A stretch of 64,000 nt of DNA from Bog-950 sp964615305 (GCA_964615305.1 CAZTNA010000005.1:157343-221342), one strand, 5' to 3'. Counted from the first letter of the stretch, positions 7,744 to 17,651 are shown. Made by a program: numbers and translations. Notes: generated by a model not told the origin, from the letters alone.

Positions 7744-9255
7744 ATGGATATTTATTCTCAGAAATCGAACTTAAAACTTATTCTCCTTTTAGTTGGAGTA
7801 TTTATAGGCCTGTGCACGGTCATTTATACCAACAAACTAGCCAATAAAATTGAAGAAGAAGAAAAATTTAAAGCTACTCTTTGGGCAGAAGCTATAGGAC
7901 GGAAAGCTAAGCTGGTTCGCTATACAAAAGAGTTGTTTACCAAACTAGCAGCTGATGAACGGAAAAAAGTGAATGTTTATGCACAAAGCACCAAGTTTGT
8001 GCTGAGCGTAAATGATAATGAAATGCTTACGTTCTTTAATGATATAGTAACAGCCAATACCGATATACCAGCCATACTTACCAACGATAAGGGGCAAATT
8101 ATTGGCACACGAAACATTGAACTTCCCGCTGGTGTAACATCGCTCGAAAATTTGCCGCCACACATGCGCGCTGATTTTTCAATGTATGCGCCCATATTAG
8201 TTGACTATAAGGTAAGTAAAAATTACATCTACTATAAAGACTCTAACTTGTTTACTAAGTTGAGAGAAACACTGAATGATTTAGTGGAAACGTTTATTTC
8301 TGAAGTTGTATTGAATACGGCATCAGCACCTGTAATACTAACTGACGACAAAATGAACGTGCTGCATTTTGGCAATATTGATTCAATGAAAATGAGTACT
8401 ACTGACGGAGCGTTTAAAATGATAAAACAGATGCAGGAAACTCATGACCCGCTGGTAGTTGATTTAGGAGAAGGGGTTACCCGTTACATTTATTATGATG
8501 AATCACAAACGCTCAAGCAGTTACGCATATTCCCATACGTACAGTTGGGTATTTTTAGTGCGTTTTTACTCATCTCTTATTTTGCATTTAGCAATGCCCG
8601 TAGAGCCGAACAGAATTTAGTATGGGTTGGCATGGCTAAAGAAACCGCACATCAGTTAGGTACACCAATATCATCGCTTGAAGGTTGGATAGAGTATTTG
8701 CGAGAGTTAGAAGGTATGAAGGGGCAAGAGAATATTTTGAACGAATTGCAGCATGATGTAAAGCGGTTAGGTCTGGTGGCTGAACGTTTTTCAAAAATTG
8801 GCTCAGTACCTCAGCTTACACCACAAAGTGTATTGCAAACTTTAAGAAGAAACATAGATTATATGCGCAAACGAGCCAGCAGCGAAGCAAAAATGGATTT
8901 ACACTGCCCTGATGGTCTACAGATAAATATTAATGAACAGTTGTTTGACTGGGTACTCGAAAATTTATTGAAGAATGCGCTTGATGCTATGAATGGTGAG
9001 GGTGAAATAGATTTGGAAGTTCATGCCGATACCTCACAAATTCATATTGATGTTTCTGACAGTGGAAAGGGAATACCCAAAAACAAATTTGAAACCATTT
9101 TTGAACCCGGATTTAGTACCAAGAGAAGAGGGTGGGGGTTGGGCCTTTCACTCAGTAAACGTATAGTTGAAGAATACCACAAGGGTAAAATATTTGTAAA
9201 AAGTTCAGAAATAGGGCAGGGGACTACTTTTAGAATCTCACTTCCTAAGGCATGA
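7744..9255 (+). CDS. Membrane sensor histidine kinase (orphan)
   Basis: The 503-residue protein has a transmembrane helix at about 11-30, an extracytoplasmic sensing region of about 220 residues, and a second transmembrane helix near 260-282. The kinase core follows with the H-box AKETAHQLGTPISS (phospho-acceptor His303), the N-box NLLKNALDAM, DSGKGIP, and GWGLGLSLSKRIVEEY. All key ATP-binding motifs are present, so it should be active. The sensor region has no domain I recognise. No response regulator lies beside it: the upstream gene is tolC-like (131 bases away) and the downstream one is convergent. A box resembling TAATTTG at 7719-7725 with TTG at 7694 may be its promoter. Confidence 0.9.
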   Translation: MDIYSQKSNLKLILLLVGVFIGLCTVIYTNKLANKIEEEEKFKATLWAEAIGRKAKLVRYTKELFTKLAADERKKVNVYAQSTKFVLSVNDNEMLTFFNDIVTANTDIPAILTNDKGQIIGTRNIELPAGVTSLENLPPHMRADFSMYAPILVDYKVSKNYIYYKDSNLFTKLRETLNDLVETFISEVVLNTASAPVILTDDKMNVLHFGNIDSMKMSTTDGAFKMIKQMQETHDPLVVDLGEGVTRYIYYDESQTLKQLRIFPYVQLGIFSAFLLISYFAFSNARRAEQNLVWVGMAKETAHQLGTPISSLEGWIEYLRELEGMKGQENILNELQHDVKRLGLVAERFSKIGSVPQLTPQSVLQTLRRNIDYMRKRASSEAKMDLHCPDGLQININEQLFDWVLENLLKNALDAMNGEGEIDLEVHADTSQIHIDVSDSGKGIPKNKFETIFEPGFSTKRRGWGLGLSLSKRIVEEYHKGKIFVKSSEIGQGTTFRISLPKA

Positions 9256-9259
9256 CTTA

Positions 9260-10489
9260 TTACCACACTCTGCGAAGCTGATAGTCGCTAATGGAAAACA
9301 CGTTGATCTTTATGTTTTCGTAGTAGTTTAAGGTTTCGCCTTTTAAACTTGGAGCTATGTTGAATTGGTAAACTGCTCCGGTAAAGTGCTGGCCGTTTAA
9401 ATTTTCATGCACATTTTTACCGAACTGCTTAAAGTTTTCTAACACAAACTTAGTTACATCGTACCCCAAATACGAAAATCGTGTGGGGTCTTCACCTGCA
9501 GTTTCGGGGTAGTAGTGATTAAACAGAAATGTTTCGGCATGTGGCGAATCAGGGTTAAAGGCATCTGTAATATGTGTGTGAAAATCGTTTAAATAATCCA
9601 GCCGTAATACATCGCCATTCAACCAATTCGGCATTCCATACACAATGATAGAATCGGTTTTTAGTTCCGGATACAACACCCTTAAATTACCATTTACAAA
9701 CGACTCTTCGAACGCTGTTATAAAAAGTATGTTGTCTTTAAATGATTTTAATTGTTCTCTAACGGTTGTTTTTTTTTCGTTCACCAGCATGTCTTTGCTA
9801 TTTAGCAGAGTAACTGTAAACTTTATTTCGGCTGTAGTGTTGTATGCTTTAAATAACGAATCAAGATGTGCCGCTACTGATGTGCTTACATCAATGTTTG
9901 GAGTATAAATAATAACATTTGCTCCAGAAAATGAATCGCAAACAGATAAAAACATGGCTTCGGCATGAGCATCAATAGTGGGAGCCAATTTTACATGGTA
10001 GGGGTTGTTTGCTGTTAAGTTTTTTGAAGGGCTGAAGGGTTGAAAATTCAGAATCTTGTTTTGCTTGCAAAACTCAGCCACTAATTTGGCTGAAGATGAT
10101 GATACACTGCCAATTATTGCATCACAAGTTTTTAGTTCTTGATGTTTTAAAATTTCTGTTGTTACTGAATCGCTATTCCAATTATCGTACACAAAAACTT
10201 CAACAGATTCTTTGCTACGCTCTAATGCCGTAAGAGCGCCTAAGTAAAAGTCCAGTGAATTTACTGCATCATCATTCAGCCGTATTTTGCGTGCGGTATG
10301 CAAATCGTGTGCGCTGTTGAAGGCATCAATTTTTTCGGCAGTAGAAGCTGTTTGAAATGCCAGAATAATACCAATACGGTAGGTAGAGTCAGCTTCGGCA
10401 ATAGAAAGTACGGTTATTAAACATAGTGCAACTGTTGCAAGCTGCTTTTTAAACTCTCTCAATAATCCGGAAACTCTTAAAAATCTCAT
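9260..10489 (-). CDS. Periplasmic-binding-protein-like (type 1) protein
   Basis: The 409-residue protein has an N-terminal export signal (hydrophobic ATVALCLITVLSIAEA at about 18-33) and then a mature part that opens YRIGIILAF. It looks like the type 1 periplasmic-binding fold used by branched-chain amino acid receptors. Supporting stretches are CDAIIGSVSSSSAKLVAEFC, ILNFQPFSPS, ANVIIYTP and a late FSYLGYDVTKFVL. In Bacteroidota such proteins often occur without ABC permease genes, as here, and may serve sensing or peptidoglycan-linked roles instead of transport. It is convergent with the histidine kinase (4-base gap) and 24 bases after guaA, so it probably shares the guaA transcript. Confidence 0.7.
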   Translation of the reverse strand: MRFLRVSGLLREFKKQLATVALCLITVLSIAEADSTYRIGIILAFQTASTAEKIDAFNSAHDLHTARKIRLNDDAVNSLDFYLGALTALERSKESVEVFVYDNWNSDSVTTEILKHQELKTCDAIIGSVSSSSAKLVAEFCKQNKILNFQPFSPSKNLTANNPYHVKLAPTIDAHAEAMFLSVCDSFSGANVIIYTPNIDVSTSVAAHLDSLFKAYNTTAEIKFTVTLLNSKDMLVNEKKTTVREQLKSFKDNILFITAFEESFVNGNLRVLYPELKTDSIIVYGMPNWLNGDVLRLDYLNDFHTHITDAFNPDSPHAETFLFNHYYPETAGEDPTRFSYLGYDVTKFVLENFKQFGKNVHENLNGQHFTGAVYQFNIAPSLKGETLNYYENIKINVFSISDYQLRRVW

Positions 10490-10513
10490 GGCTGTAATTT
10501 GAATCAGCAGGAA

Positions 10514-12055
10514 CTACTCCCACTCGATAGTGGCCGGAGGTTTTGAACTTATGTCATACACCACACGATTCACGCCCTTTACCTTATTAATAATTTCATT
10601 CGAAGTTTTAGCCAGAAAATCGTAAGGCAGATGGCTCCAATCGGCTGTCATACCATCGGTTGAATTTACAGCCCTTAATGCTAATACGTGTTCATAAGTT
10701 CGCTCATCGCCCATGACACCTACTGTTTTTATAGGAGTTAATACAGCGCCTGCTTGCCACACTTGATTATAAAGGCCAAACTTTTTAAGATTCTCAATAT
10801 AAATATGATCTGCCTCTTGTAGTATATGCACCTTCTCCGGAGTAATTTCCCCTAGTATTCTCACCGCTAAACCGGGACCCGGAAAGGGATGACGGTACAA
10901 AATATCCGGAACCAATCCTAGTTCATGTCCCGCTTTTCGAACTTCATCTTTAAACAAGTTACGGAGTGGCTCAACAATTTTTAATTTTAAAATATCAGGC
11001 AGCCCGCCAACATTATGATGGCTTTTTATGGTGGCTGATGGACCCTTAACTGACACACTCTCTATTACATCAGGGTAAATAGTACCCTGTGCCAACCATT
11101 TTACTTCCGGATGCTTGTGTGATTCATGCTCAAATACTTCAATAAACACACGACCGATAATTTTTCGTTTTTGCTCCGGGTCAATTACACCGGCCAACTC
11201 TTTCATAAACCTATTGCCGGCACGTACTCCGTGAACATTTAAGCCCATTTCTTCATACTGCTTTAGCACAGTTTCAAATTCGTCTTTGCGCAACAAGCCG
11301 TTGTCAACAAAAATGCAAAGTAGATTATCTCCAATGGCTTCTTCTAAAAGCAAAGCAGCTACCGATGAATCTACTCCACCGCTTAAGCCGAGTATTACCT
11401 GGTCGTTTCCAATCTGAGATTTTAAATTTTTGATTGTTTCTTCCACAAAACTTGCCGAAGTCCATTTGTGTGCACAGCCACAGATGTCAAACAAAAAATT
11501 AGATAGAATTTTAGTTCCCTCGGTACTGTGATAAACCTCCGGGTGAAACTGTAACGCGTAAACCTGATTGGCAAACTCGTTTTGTTTTGACCGGTAAGCA
11601 GCCACATCTATTGAGTCTGAGCCAGCAATTAACTCAAATTTTTCTCCAATGCTTTTTATGGAGTCGGCATGGCTCATCCAAATTTGACAATTGTCAGAAA
11701 CGCTTTTTAGAAGCTTATCATCTTTGTCTTTTATCTGTAAATGTGCTCTGCCGTATTCGCGGGTATTGCTCTTTTCTACGCTGCCTCCGTAGGTTTGTGC
11801 TAGTAATTGAGCTCCATAACATACGCCAAGCACCGGACGAAATTCAATAAGTTTGGCAAGATCAACTTTAGGGGCATCTGCATCGCGTACACTGGCTGGC
11901 GAACCTGACAATATTATACCTTTAATGTCGCTTGTAAGTTTCGGAATGTTGTTATACGGTACAATTTCGCAATACACTTCACATTCACGAACTCTGCGGG
12001 CTATCAGTTGAGTATATTGCGAGCCGAAATCAATAATTAAAATTTTTTCTGTCAT
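10514..12055 (-). CDS. guaA: GMP synthase (glutamine-hydrolysing)
   Basis: GuaA aminates XMP to GMP using ammonia from glutamine. The 513-residue protein has the class I glutamine amidotransferase half, with ILSGSPASV, nucleophile Cys79 in GVCYGAQ, and the His/Glu of FHPEVYHS. The ATP-pyrophosphatase half has GLSGGVDSSVAA and FVDNGLLRKDE. The dimerisation end has HPFPGPGLAVRILGE and finishes PPATIEWE, as in the family. All catalytic positions are present and length is normal. It starts a leftward transcript that likely includes the periplasmic-binding-like gene 24 bases downstream. Confidence 0.97.
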   Translation of the reverse strand: MTEKILIIDFGSQYTQLIARRVRECEVYCEIVPYNNIPKLTSDIKGIILSGSPASVRDADAPKVDLAKLIEFRPVLGVCYGAQLLAQTYGGSVEKSNTREYGRAHLQIKDKDDKLLKSVSDNCQIWMSHADSIKSIGEKFELIAGSDSIDVAAYRSKQNEFANQVYALQFHPEVYHSTEGTKILSNFLFDICGCAHKWTSASFVEETIKNLKSQIGNDQVILGLSGGVDSSVAALLLEEAIGDNLLCIFVDNGLLRKDEFETVLKQYEEMGLNVHGVRAGNRFMKELAGVIDPEQKRKIIGRVFIEVFEHESHKHPEVKWLAQGTIYPDVIESVSVKGPSATIKSHHNVGGLPDILKLKIVEPLRNLFKDEVRKAGHELGLVPDILYRHPFPGPGLAVRILGEITPEKVHILQEADHIYIENLKKFGLYNQVWQAGAVLTPIKTVGVMGDERTYEHVLALRAVNSTDGMTADWSHLPYDFLAKTSNEIINKVKGVNRVVYDISSKPPATIEWE

Positions 12056-12150
12056 GACGCTAATATATGAATAGGTGAAATTGAGTAACGCAAGTTGTTT
12101 GCGAATTCAGAATTTTAAACAGAATCAGACCTGCCGCAGAAAACTGATTA

Positions 12151-13107
12151 TTATTTCCGCTTCAATACTTTCTTTACCGCATCTATTACGTGTATGGTAT
12201 CTAAGCCATATTTAACAAGCAACTGATCAGGCGTTCCACTTTCGCCAAAAGAATCGTTCACGGCTACATATTCAAGCGGGGTAGGCTGTTGTTGTGCTAA
12301 AAGCAGTGCAACAGTTGAGCCCAATCCGCCAATACGGTTGTGTTCTTCACATATCACAGCGCACTTGGTTTTTGCTACTGATTTTAATACTGCTTCTGCA
12401 TCTAGCGGTTTAATGGTATGTATGTTTATCAATTCTACCGAAAGTCCTTCTTCTTCCAGTTGCTTTACTGCTTCTACAGCTTTCCAAACTAAATGGCCGG
12501 TTGCAAAAATTGTAACGTCCTTTCCTTCGTTCATTAATATGGCCTTGCCAATTTTGAAACTGCCTTCAGGCATAAAAATTGGCCATGCGGGTCTTCCGAA
12601 ACGCAAATAAACCGGACCTACATGTTCAGCTGAGGCAATTGTAGCTTCTTTAGTTTGATTGTAATCACAAGGGTTAATAACCACCATGCCAGGTAGCATC
12701 TGCATTAGTCCTATGTCCTCTAAAATTTGATGAGTAGCACCGTCTTCCCCCAATGTTAATCCTGCATGAGAAGCGGCAATTTTTACGTTTTTGCCACTGT
12801 AGGCTACACTCTGTCGTATTTGATCATACACTCTTCCGGTAGCAAAGTTTGCAAAGGTAGTTGCAAACGGAATTTTTCCTCCTATGGTCATACCCGCAGC
12901 AATGCCAATCATATTTGCTTCGGCTACACCACATTGCACATAGCGTTCGGGAAACTCTTTTATAAAATCATCTAACTTGAGCGAACCCGCAAGGTCGGCA
13001 CAGAGTGCAACAACGTTTGGGTTGGTTTTGCCGAGTTGTAAAATGCCCGCACCAAAACCTGAACGTGTATCTTTTTTTCCGGTTGAAACGAAATCAGCTA
13101 AAGTCAT
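12151..13107 (-). CDS. Transketolase, C-terminal (pyrimidine-binding) subunit
   Basis: This is the C-terminal half of a two-subunit transketolase (318 residues). It has the pyrimidine-binding domain with the conserved Glu in CGVAEANMIGIAAG, the FATTFANFATGRVYDQIRQS segment, SHAGLTLGEDGATHQ, and a C-terminal domain with VELINIHTIKPLD and EEHNRIGGLGS. The partner half at 17648-18493 supplies the diphosphate site, so both are needed for activity in the non-oxidative pentose phosphate pathway. Such halves are normally adjacent; here 4.5 kb separates them. The gene lies 36 bases after a VWA gene and may be read with it. The 95 bases between its stop and guaA hold nothing I recognise. Confidence 0.92.
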   Translation of the reverse strand: MTLADFVSTGKKDTRSGFGAGILQLGKTNPNVVALCADLAGSLKLDDFIKEFPERYVQCGVAEANMIGIAAGMTIGGKIPFATTFANFATGRVYDQIRQSVAYSGKNVKIAASHAGLTLGEDGATHQILEDIGLMQMLPGMVVINPCDYNQTKEATIASAEHVGPVYLRFGRPAWPIFMPEGSFKIGKAILMNEGKDVTIFATGHLVWKAVEAVKQLEEEGLSVELINIHTIKPLDAEAVLKSVAKTKCAVICEEHNRIGGLGSTVALLLAQQQPTPLEYVAVNDSFGESGTPDQLLVKYGLDTIHVIDAVKKVLKRK

Positions 13108-13143
13108 TGCGTGTTGTGTTTGGGTTAAATGCCTGATAGAAAA

Positions 13144-14547
13144 TTAAAGTTTCAAACTTAAACTTCCACCACTCACCACTTCGAACTCTTTATCTACACT
13201 TGTGTGGATAGTGCGGGCATTTTTTGAGCGGTACACCAGCCTGTATTTACCGGGTTGTAGGGCTATGGTTTCTTGTTTTTCTTTTAGATGTAACTCAAAT
13301 ATTTTCATCATACCATCTTTTTCTTCAATAAAAATTCCCCCATAAGCTTCAAAACTTTTGTTGATAGTAAGAATACCGGGTGTAGGAATCTGCACCTCAG
13401 TAGTCTTACTTTGTTCAATTTTTACTCCTTTTACAATTGTACGGGGCAGTGTAAGAATTTCCAGATCGTATGTTCCACATAGATATTTTTCAGCGGTAGC
13501 TACTTCCTGTACATTAAGTGTAGCGCTTTTACCCGGTTTGTGTACCAGACACTTAATTCGTGCCATAGCAGCAGATTTAGAAATAATATTGCCTTGCAAA
13601 GTAAAATTGAGCAACCCCTGAGGAGCGCTCATAGTTATAACATTGTGTTGGTTTTTACGGAGAATAATGCTGTCTGCAAAGAGAGGTGGTATGGTGTGAA
13701 CTTGCAACCGATATTGTAAAGATGGAGAAACTATAAGCGTATCGGGCAGGCCGCGTTGATTAAGCGTGTGATAGAAATTGTATTTAGGCAATCCGGTTTC
13801 CAGATCGTATAAAGTCATGTTAACGTTAGTTTCGTTGGGTTTACCGTTTTGGTCGTTAAGGTTTATTTGCAACGAAGTTTTTGCCACTGATTCTGCCACT
13901 ACATCTAGCAATGTGCGATAAAATTCTTCGGCTGAGTTAGTGTTGTATAGCTTACCCATGCATTGCATTTCGTCAATATTTTTGCCTTGAAGTGCCATAC
14001 CAATAATGTAAGGGCGTAGTGTAATGTTGTTTTTCTGAAGCAGAAGTGCTACCGAGCATGGATCTCGGTTACAGGCATCTTCGCCATCGGTAATTACAAT
14101 TATTACGTTTTTTGCCGGTATACCGGCAAAATCATTTACGCTTTTCTCTAGCGAGTAAACAAGTGGGGTAATACCCTTCGGCCTTATTTCTTCGAGCTTC
14201 TTCTTTATGCTTCTGGTGTTTGAAGAATCTATCCTAACCTCTAATCGCGAATCGTGGCAGTTCTTATCGGGCTCAGGATATAAATGACCAAACACACGCA
14301 TGCCGGTTTCACAATTAGGAACCAATGCTATGCTATCGGCTATTTGTTGCAATGCGGCTTTGGCTACTTCCCATTTGCTGCCACCTTTCCATTCATTTTT
14401 CATACTAAGTGAGGCATCTACTAAAAACAAAATTCGAGTGCGCTCTTGTGAATGGGAGTTAAGCACAAAACAAAAAGTACAAAGACAGAGTAAACACTTT
14501 GTAATTAATTCCAATAGCCAATGGTAAACATCATACTGTTTCATCAT
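13144..14547 (-). CDS. Exported von Willebrand factor A domain protein (paralogue 1)
   Basis: The 467-residue protein has a hydrophobic export signal at about 11-31 and a VWA domain whose metal-binding motif is DASLS (Asp44, Ser46, Ser48). A further VWA strand is VIIVITDGEDAC, followed by a Cys-containing RDPCS segment. Beyond about residue 230 the sequence is beta-rich, with repeated short units such as LYDLETG, PQGLLNFTLQ and PGKYRLVYRS. These resemble PEGA- or carboxypeptidase-regulatory-like modules, but I cannot assign them. It is a clear paralogue of the next gene and overlaps its stop by four bases (ATGA), so the two are co-translated. Expected place: periplasm or cell surface. Function unknown; metal-dependent protein binding is inferred from the fold. 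Confidence 0.8.
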   Translation of the reverse strand: MMKQYDVYHWLLELITKCLLCLCTFCFVLNSHSQERTRILFLVDASLSMKNEWKGGSKWEVAKAALQQIADSIALVPNCETGMRVFGHLYPEPDKNCHDSRLEVRIDSSNTRSIKKKLEEIRPKGITPLVYSLEKSVNDFAGIPAKNVIIVITDGEDACNRDPCSVALLLQKNNITLRPYIIGMALQGKNIDEMQCMGKLYNTNSAEEFYRTLLDVVAESVAKTSLQINLNDQNGKPNETNVNMTLYDLETGLPKYNFYHTLNQRGLPDTLIVSPSLQYRLQVHTIPPLFADSIILRKNQHNVITMSAPQGLLNFTLQGNIISKSAAMARIKCLVHKPGKSATLNVQEVATAEKYLCGTYDLEILTLPRTIVKGVKIEQSKTTEVQIPTPGILTINKSFEAYGGIFIEEKDGMMKIFELHLKEKQETIALQPGKYRLVYRSKNARTIHTSVDKEFEVVSGGSLSLKL

Positions 14548-15941
14548 TCCGAAAGGTTTAATACTACAGTTTGACCCTCTAATACAGTAAATTGTTTTGT
14601 TCGGGTACTTTCGCTATCGTAGTTATTTTTCGACTTAAAAATCAGCCAGTATTCACCGGGTTGAAGTTTTTTGTTTTCCGTTTTATTATTCATCTCAAAA
14701 CCTGAAACTAATTTCAGTAAATTATCTTTTGTTTGATAGATACTTACCAATAACTTGTCCTGTGTCATTAAACTCAGCGTGCCGTAGTTGGGTATTGTTA
14801 GCTTGTTATTGATGCCTGCTACCACCCCAGTATCGAAATGATTGGCCGGTGTTGTAAGTATTTCAAGACTATAATCCGAAGCCAAATACTTTTCTTCTTC
14901 GTTCAAGTCCTGTACATTTAAAATATCTAATGAAGCACTGTGAGTACGCACTAAAACCTGTGCATTATTGTTGGCTATAGAAGCAGCTACACATTCCACT
15001 TTTATATTTCCTGCGGGCACATCCAGGGCAATAATATTGTGTTTGCCGGGCGTAAGTTCTATGTTCTGTTTCTTTAGTGGAGGATAGGTGTGTAGTTCTA
15101 AATCATAAATGCCTACAGGGTCAAGAAAGAGAGTATCTGGGTTGCCTTTATCGTTTAACGTATGAATAAAGTTGTAGAGTATTTTTTTGGTGGTGTGGTC
15201 ATAAAGCGTAAACGGAATATTGGTAACTGTGGGGTTTTCGTTCATGTCAAGCAGGTTGATCTGTGCGGTGGTGGTGTTTAATGTTTGCTTTATAATTACG
15301 CCTACTGTGTTGTAAAGTGAAGATTCGTCTTTTGTGTCTAACACAGTGCCTATACATGCCAACTGCTGAACAAATTTTTCTCCACCGTTTAAACCAATAA
15401 TAAAAGGCCTGAGTGAAATGCGTTTATCTAACAACTTTTGAGATGCACTGCAAGGGTTTCCCTGGCAGTTTTCATTTCCATCTGTAATCACGATTATTGA
15501 ATTTAAGCTCCGCTTATCTGGTGGAAAATCATCTGGCGACTGTAAAAGTGAATAAGCAATGGGGGTCATGCCCTGAGGCAAAACTTTGTTTAGCGCAACG
15601 CGAATGTTTTCGGCATTGTTTTTTGCAAAGGGAACAATGAGTTTTGAATCGTTGCAATTTCTGTCGTTGCGGTGATGTTGAAACCCGAAGGCACGAACAG
15701 CGAACTCTACATTTGGATTTTTCTTTTCTACCGAGTCAATGAGCTTGTAGAGCAATTCTTTAGCAACATCAAACTTTCTTTTTCCGTTCCACTCTTCTTT
15801 CATGCTCCCCGATGCATCAAGCAGAAACAGTACCCGGCTTACATTTGGTTTGTAAACTTGGGTTTGTTGTGCGAAAACACAGTCTATACTTAACAAAAAG
15901 CTAAAGACAAAAAGATATATACCAGCGTTGGAAACCTTCAT
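14544..15941 (-). CDS. Exported von Willebrand factor A domain protein (paralogue 2)
   Basis: Starting at ATG 15941 gives 465 residues with a good signal peptide ending CVFAQ; an ATG 12 codons upstream spoils it. The VWA domain has an intact metal site DASGS (Asp42, Ser44, Ser46), then VRAFGF, GMTPIAYSLLQSPDDF, and IIVITDGNENCQGNPCS. The latter half mirrors paralogue 1: a LLDMNENP unit matching LNDQNGKP, LYDHTTKKILYNF matching LYDLETGLPKYNF, and an end with PGEYWLIFKSKN. The pair arose by tandem duplication and then diverged substantially. The gene is first in a leftward unit (VWA, VWA, transketolase C half) and is divergent from the sulfatase, sharing 78 bases that must hold both promoters. 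Confidence 0.8.
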   Translation of the reverse strand: MKVSNAGIYLFVFSFLLSIDCVFAQQTQVYKPNVSRVLFLLDASGSMKEEWNGKRKFDVAKELLYKLIDSVEKKNPNVEFAVRAFGFQHHRNDRNCNDSKLIVPFAKNNAENIRVALNKVLPQGMTPIAYSLLQSPDDFPPDKRSLNSIIVITDGNENCQGNPCSASQKLLDKRISLRPFIIGLNGGEKFVQQLACIGTVLDTKDESSLYNTVGVIIKQTLNTTTAQINLLDMNENPTVTNIPFTLYDHTTKKILYNFIHTLNDKGNPDTLFLDPVGIYDLELHTYPPLKKQNIELTPGKHNIIALDVPAGNIKVECVAASIANNNAQVLVRTHSASLDILNVQDLNEEEKYLASDYSLEILTTPANHFDTGVVAGINNKLTIPNYGTLSLMTQDKLLVSIYQTKDNLLKLVSGFEMNNKTENKKLQPGEYWLIFKSKNNYDSESTRTKQFTVLEGQTVVLNLSE

Positions 15942-16019
15942 TTTATAATGCACGAAAGGTAGAATATATAATTTCAAATATTTATCTCAATAAAACCTTT
16001 ATTTTTCCACCACCCACAA

Positions 16020-17651
16020 ATGAAAAATCGTAATAAGGTATTATTTGCATGCTTTCTCGTTGTGTTTGCTTTAGGCACTTCCGCATTCTTATTTAAAAAT
16101 TTTGAGAGCGATAAGTTCAAAATATATTTCGATGAAAAGCTGATTGAAGGCAAACGAAAGTTTTTGACTGAAAAGGTAGTAGACTTTTCGAAGTACACCC
16201 GTCCCAACATTGTCATCATACTTGCCGATGACCTTGGGCAAACTGATATTTCGTTATACGGAAACAAGTTGGTTAGCACGCCAAATATAGACGCCATAGG
16301 CAAGCAAGGCGCTACATTTACCGAAGGGTATATATCATCACCGGTTTGCTCACCCAGCCGAGCCGGATTGCTTACTGGCCGTTATCAGCAACGGTTTGGG
16401 CACGAATTTCAGCCAAATCACCGATACCTTAAAAACATGATTGAGTATTTCGGTTTTAAAATCATGCCTCGATTTAAACCTCTCTCACCTATAAAGTCGA
16501 AAGAAGTACCGGAGGTGGAAGAACGGCTGAGGCAAGGTTTGCCACCATCTGAAATTACATTGGCCGAGCTACTTAAAAAATACGATTACACCACAGGTAT
16601 TGTCGGCAAATGGCATTTAGGAGCTGCCGATTTTGCACTTCCATGCACACGAGGTTTCGATTACCAATATGGTTTTTATGAAGCATTTACCATGTATGCT
16701 CCGGTTACCAGCCCTACCATTGTAAATAATCCTGTTCGTAGTGATTATATGGATGTGCACCAGTGGCACACAGCAGCAGGTAGAAAAGGTAATTGCGCTA
16801 TACTTCGCAATTGTTGTGAACGTGTGGAAGAAGATAATTACCTAACCGATGTTTTAACCAATGAAGCTATTGCATTTATTGACCGCTCTAAAACAAAGCC
16901 GTTCTTTTTGTATTTACCATACAATGCACCACACTCACCGCTTCAGGTAACTAAGGATTATTATGAGCAGTTTAAACATATTAAGGATCCGGCAAAACGC
17001 ACCTATGCAGCTATGATTAAAAAGCTGGATGACGATGTTGGCCGGCTGATGAACCATTTGAAGAAGAACGGCTTGGAAGAAAATACTTTAGTGTTTTTTT
17101 TAAGCGACAATGGAGGTGCTGTTTACAATGGCACCACTGATAACGCTCCGTTCAGAGGAGGTAAGCTTACAAATTTTGAAGGCGGAATTCGAGTGCCATT
17201 TTTGATGAAATGGGGCAGCCATATTCAGCCAAATACTGTGATACACAATCCGGTTATTTCATTCGATGTGTTTGCCACCGTAGCTTCCGTAATTGGGTTA
17301 GAACTGCCTACCGATAGAAAATTTGACGGCATAAACCTGCTACAATACACCAGCGGGCAAAATAAAGTTGCAGAACAGCGTACTCTGTATTGGCGAAGTG
17401 AGTTCAACAAAGCTATACGTAAAGGCGAATGGAAAATGATGTTGAATGAGTTTGACGGCAACAATTTTTTGTATCAGATTACTACTGACAGCACCGAGCA
17501 TGTAAATCTGTTTTACCAAAACCCTGAAACTGTAAAATTACTTACTGACGAGTTGAATAAATGGGAAAATGAAATGATAGCGCCTCTTTGGCCGAGGGTA
17601 GTTAACTATGTGTATAAAGACGAGCAGGGTAAAACCACGTTTGCGTTTTAG
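16020..17651 (+). CDS. Type I sulfatase, membrane-anchored or secreted
   Basis: The 543-residue protein begins with a hydrophobic segment at about 8-25 (signal anchor or uncleaved signal). The sulfatase domain opens NIVIILADDLGQTDISLYG, with metal-binding Asp pair. The C-S-P-S-R signature places Cys110 for conversion to formylglycine, followed by AGLLTGRYQ. Other family marks are GIVGKWHLG, LPYNAPHSPLQV and FLSDNGG. It hydrolyses sulfate esters, most likely of sulfated polysaccharide, in the periplasm. No sulfatase-maturing enzyme is nearby. The gene points right while its neighbours point left, and its stop overlaps the transketolase N-half stop by three bases. Confidence 0.9.
   Translation: MKNRNKVLFACFLVVFALGTSAFLFKNFESDKFKIYFDEKLIEGKRKFLTEKVVDFSKYTRPNIVIILADDLGQTDISLYGNKLVSTPNIDAIGKQGATFTEGYISSPVCSPSRAGLLTGRYQQRFGHEFQPNHRYLKNMIEYFGFKIMPRFKPLSPIKSKEVPEVEERLRQGLPPSEITLAELLKKYDYTTGIVGKWHLGAADFALPCTRGFDYQYGFYEAFTMYAPVTSPTIVNNPVRSDYMDVHQWHTAAGRKGNCAILRNCCERVEEDNYLTDVLTNEAIAFIDRSKTKPFFLYLPYNAPHSPLQVTKDYYEQFKHIKDPAKRTYAAMIKKLDDDVGRLMNHLKKNGLEENTLVFFLSDNGGAVYNGTTDNAPFRGGKLTNFEGGIRVPFLMKWGSHIQPNTVIHNPVISFDVFATVASVIGLELPTDRKFDGINLLQYTSGQNKVAEQRTLYWRSEFNKAIRKGEWKMMLNEFDGNNFLYQITTDSTEHVNLFYQNPETVKLLTDELNKWENEMIAPLWPRVVNYVYKDEQGKTTFAF

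Noticed and set aside
12338..12610. Open frame on the plus strand opposite the transketolase C-half
   Set aside because: Antisense shadow of a conserved gene; Ser/Cys-rich and without motif.
13144..15941. VWA pair as a Bat/MoxR aerotolerance operon
   Set aside because: No MoxR ATPase, DUF58 gene or C-terminal membrane helix is present.
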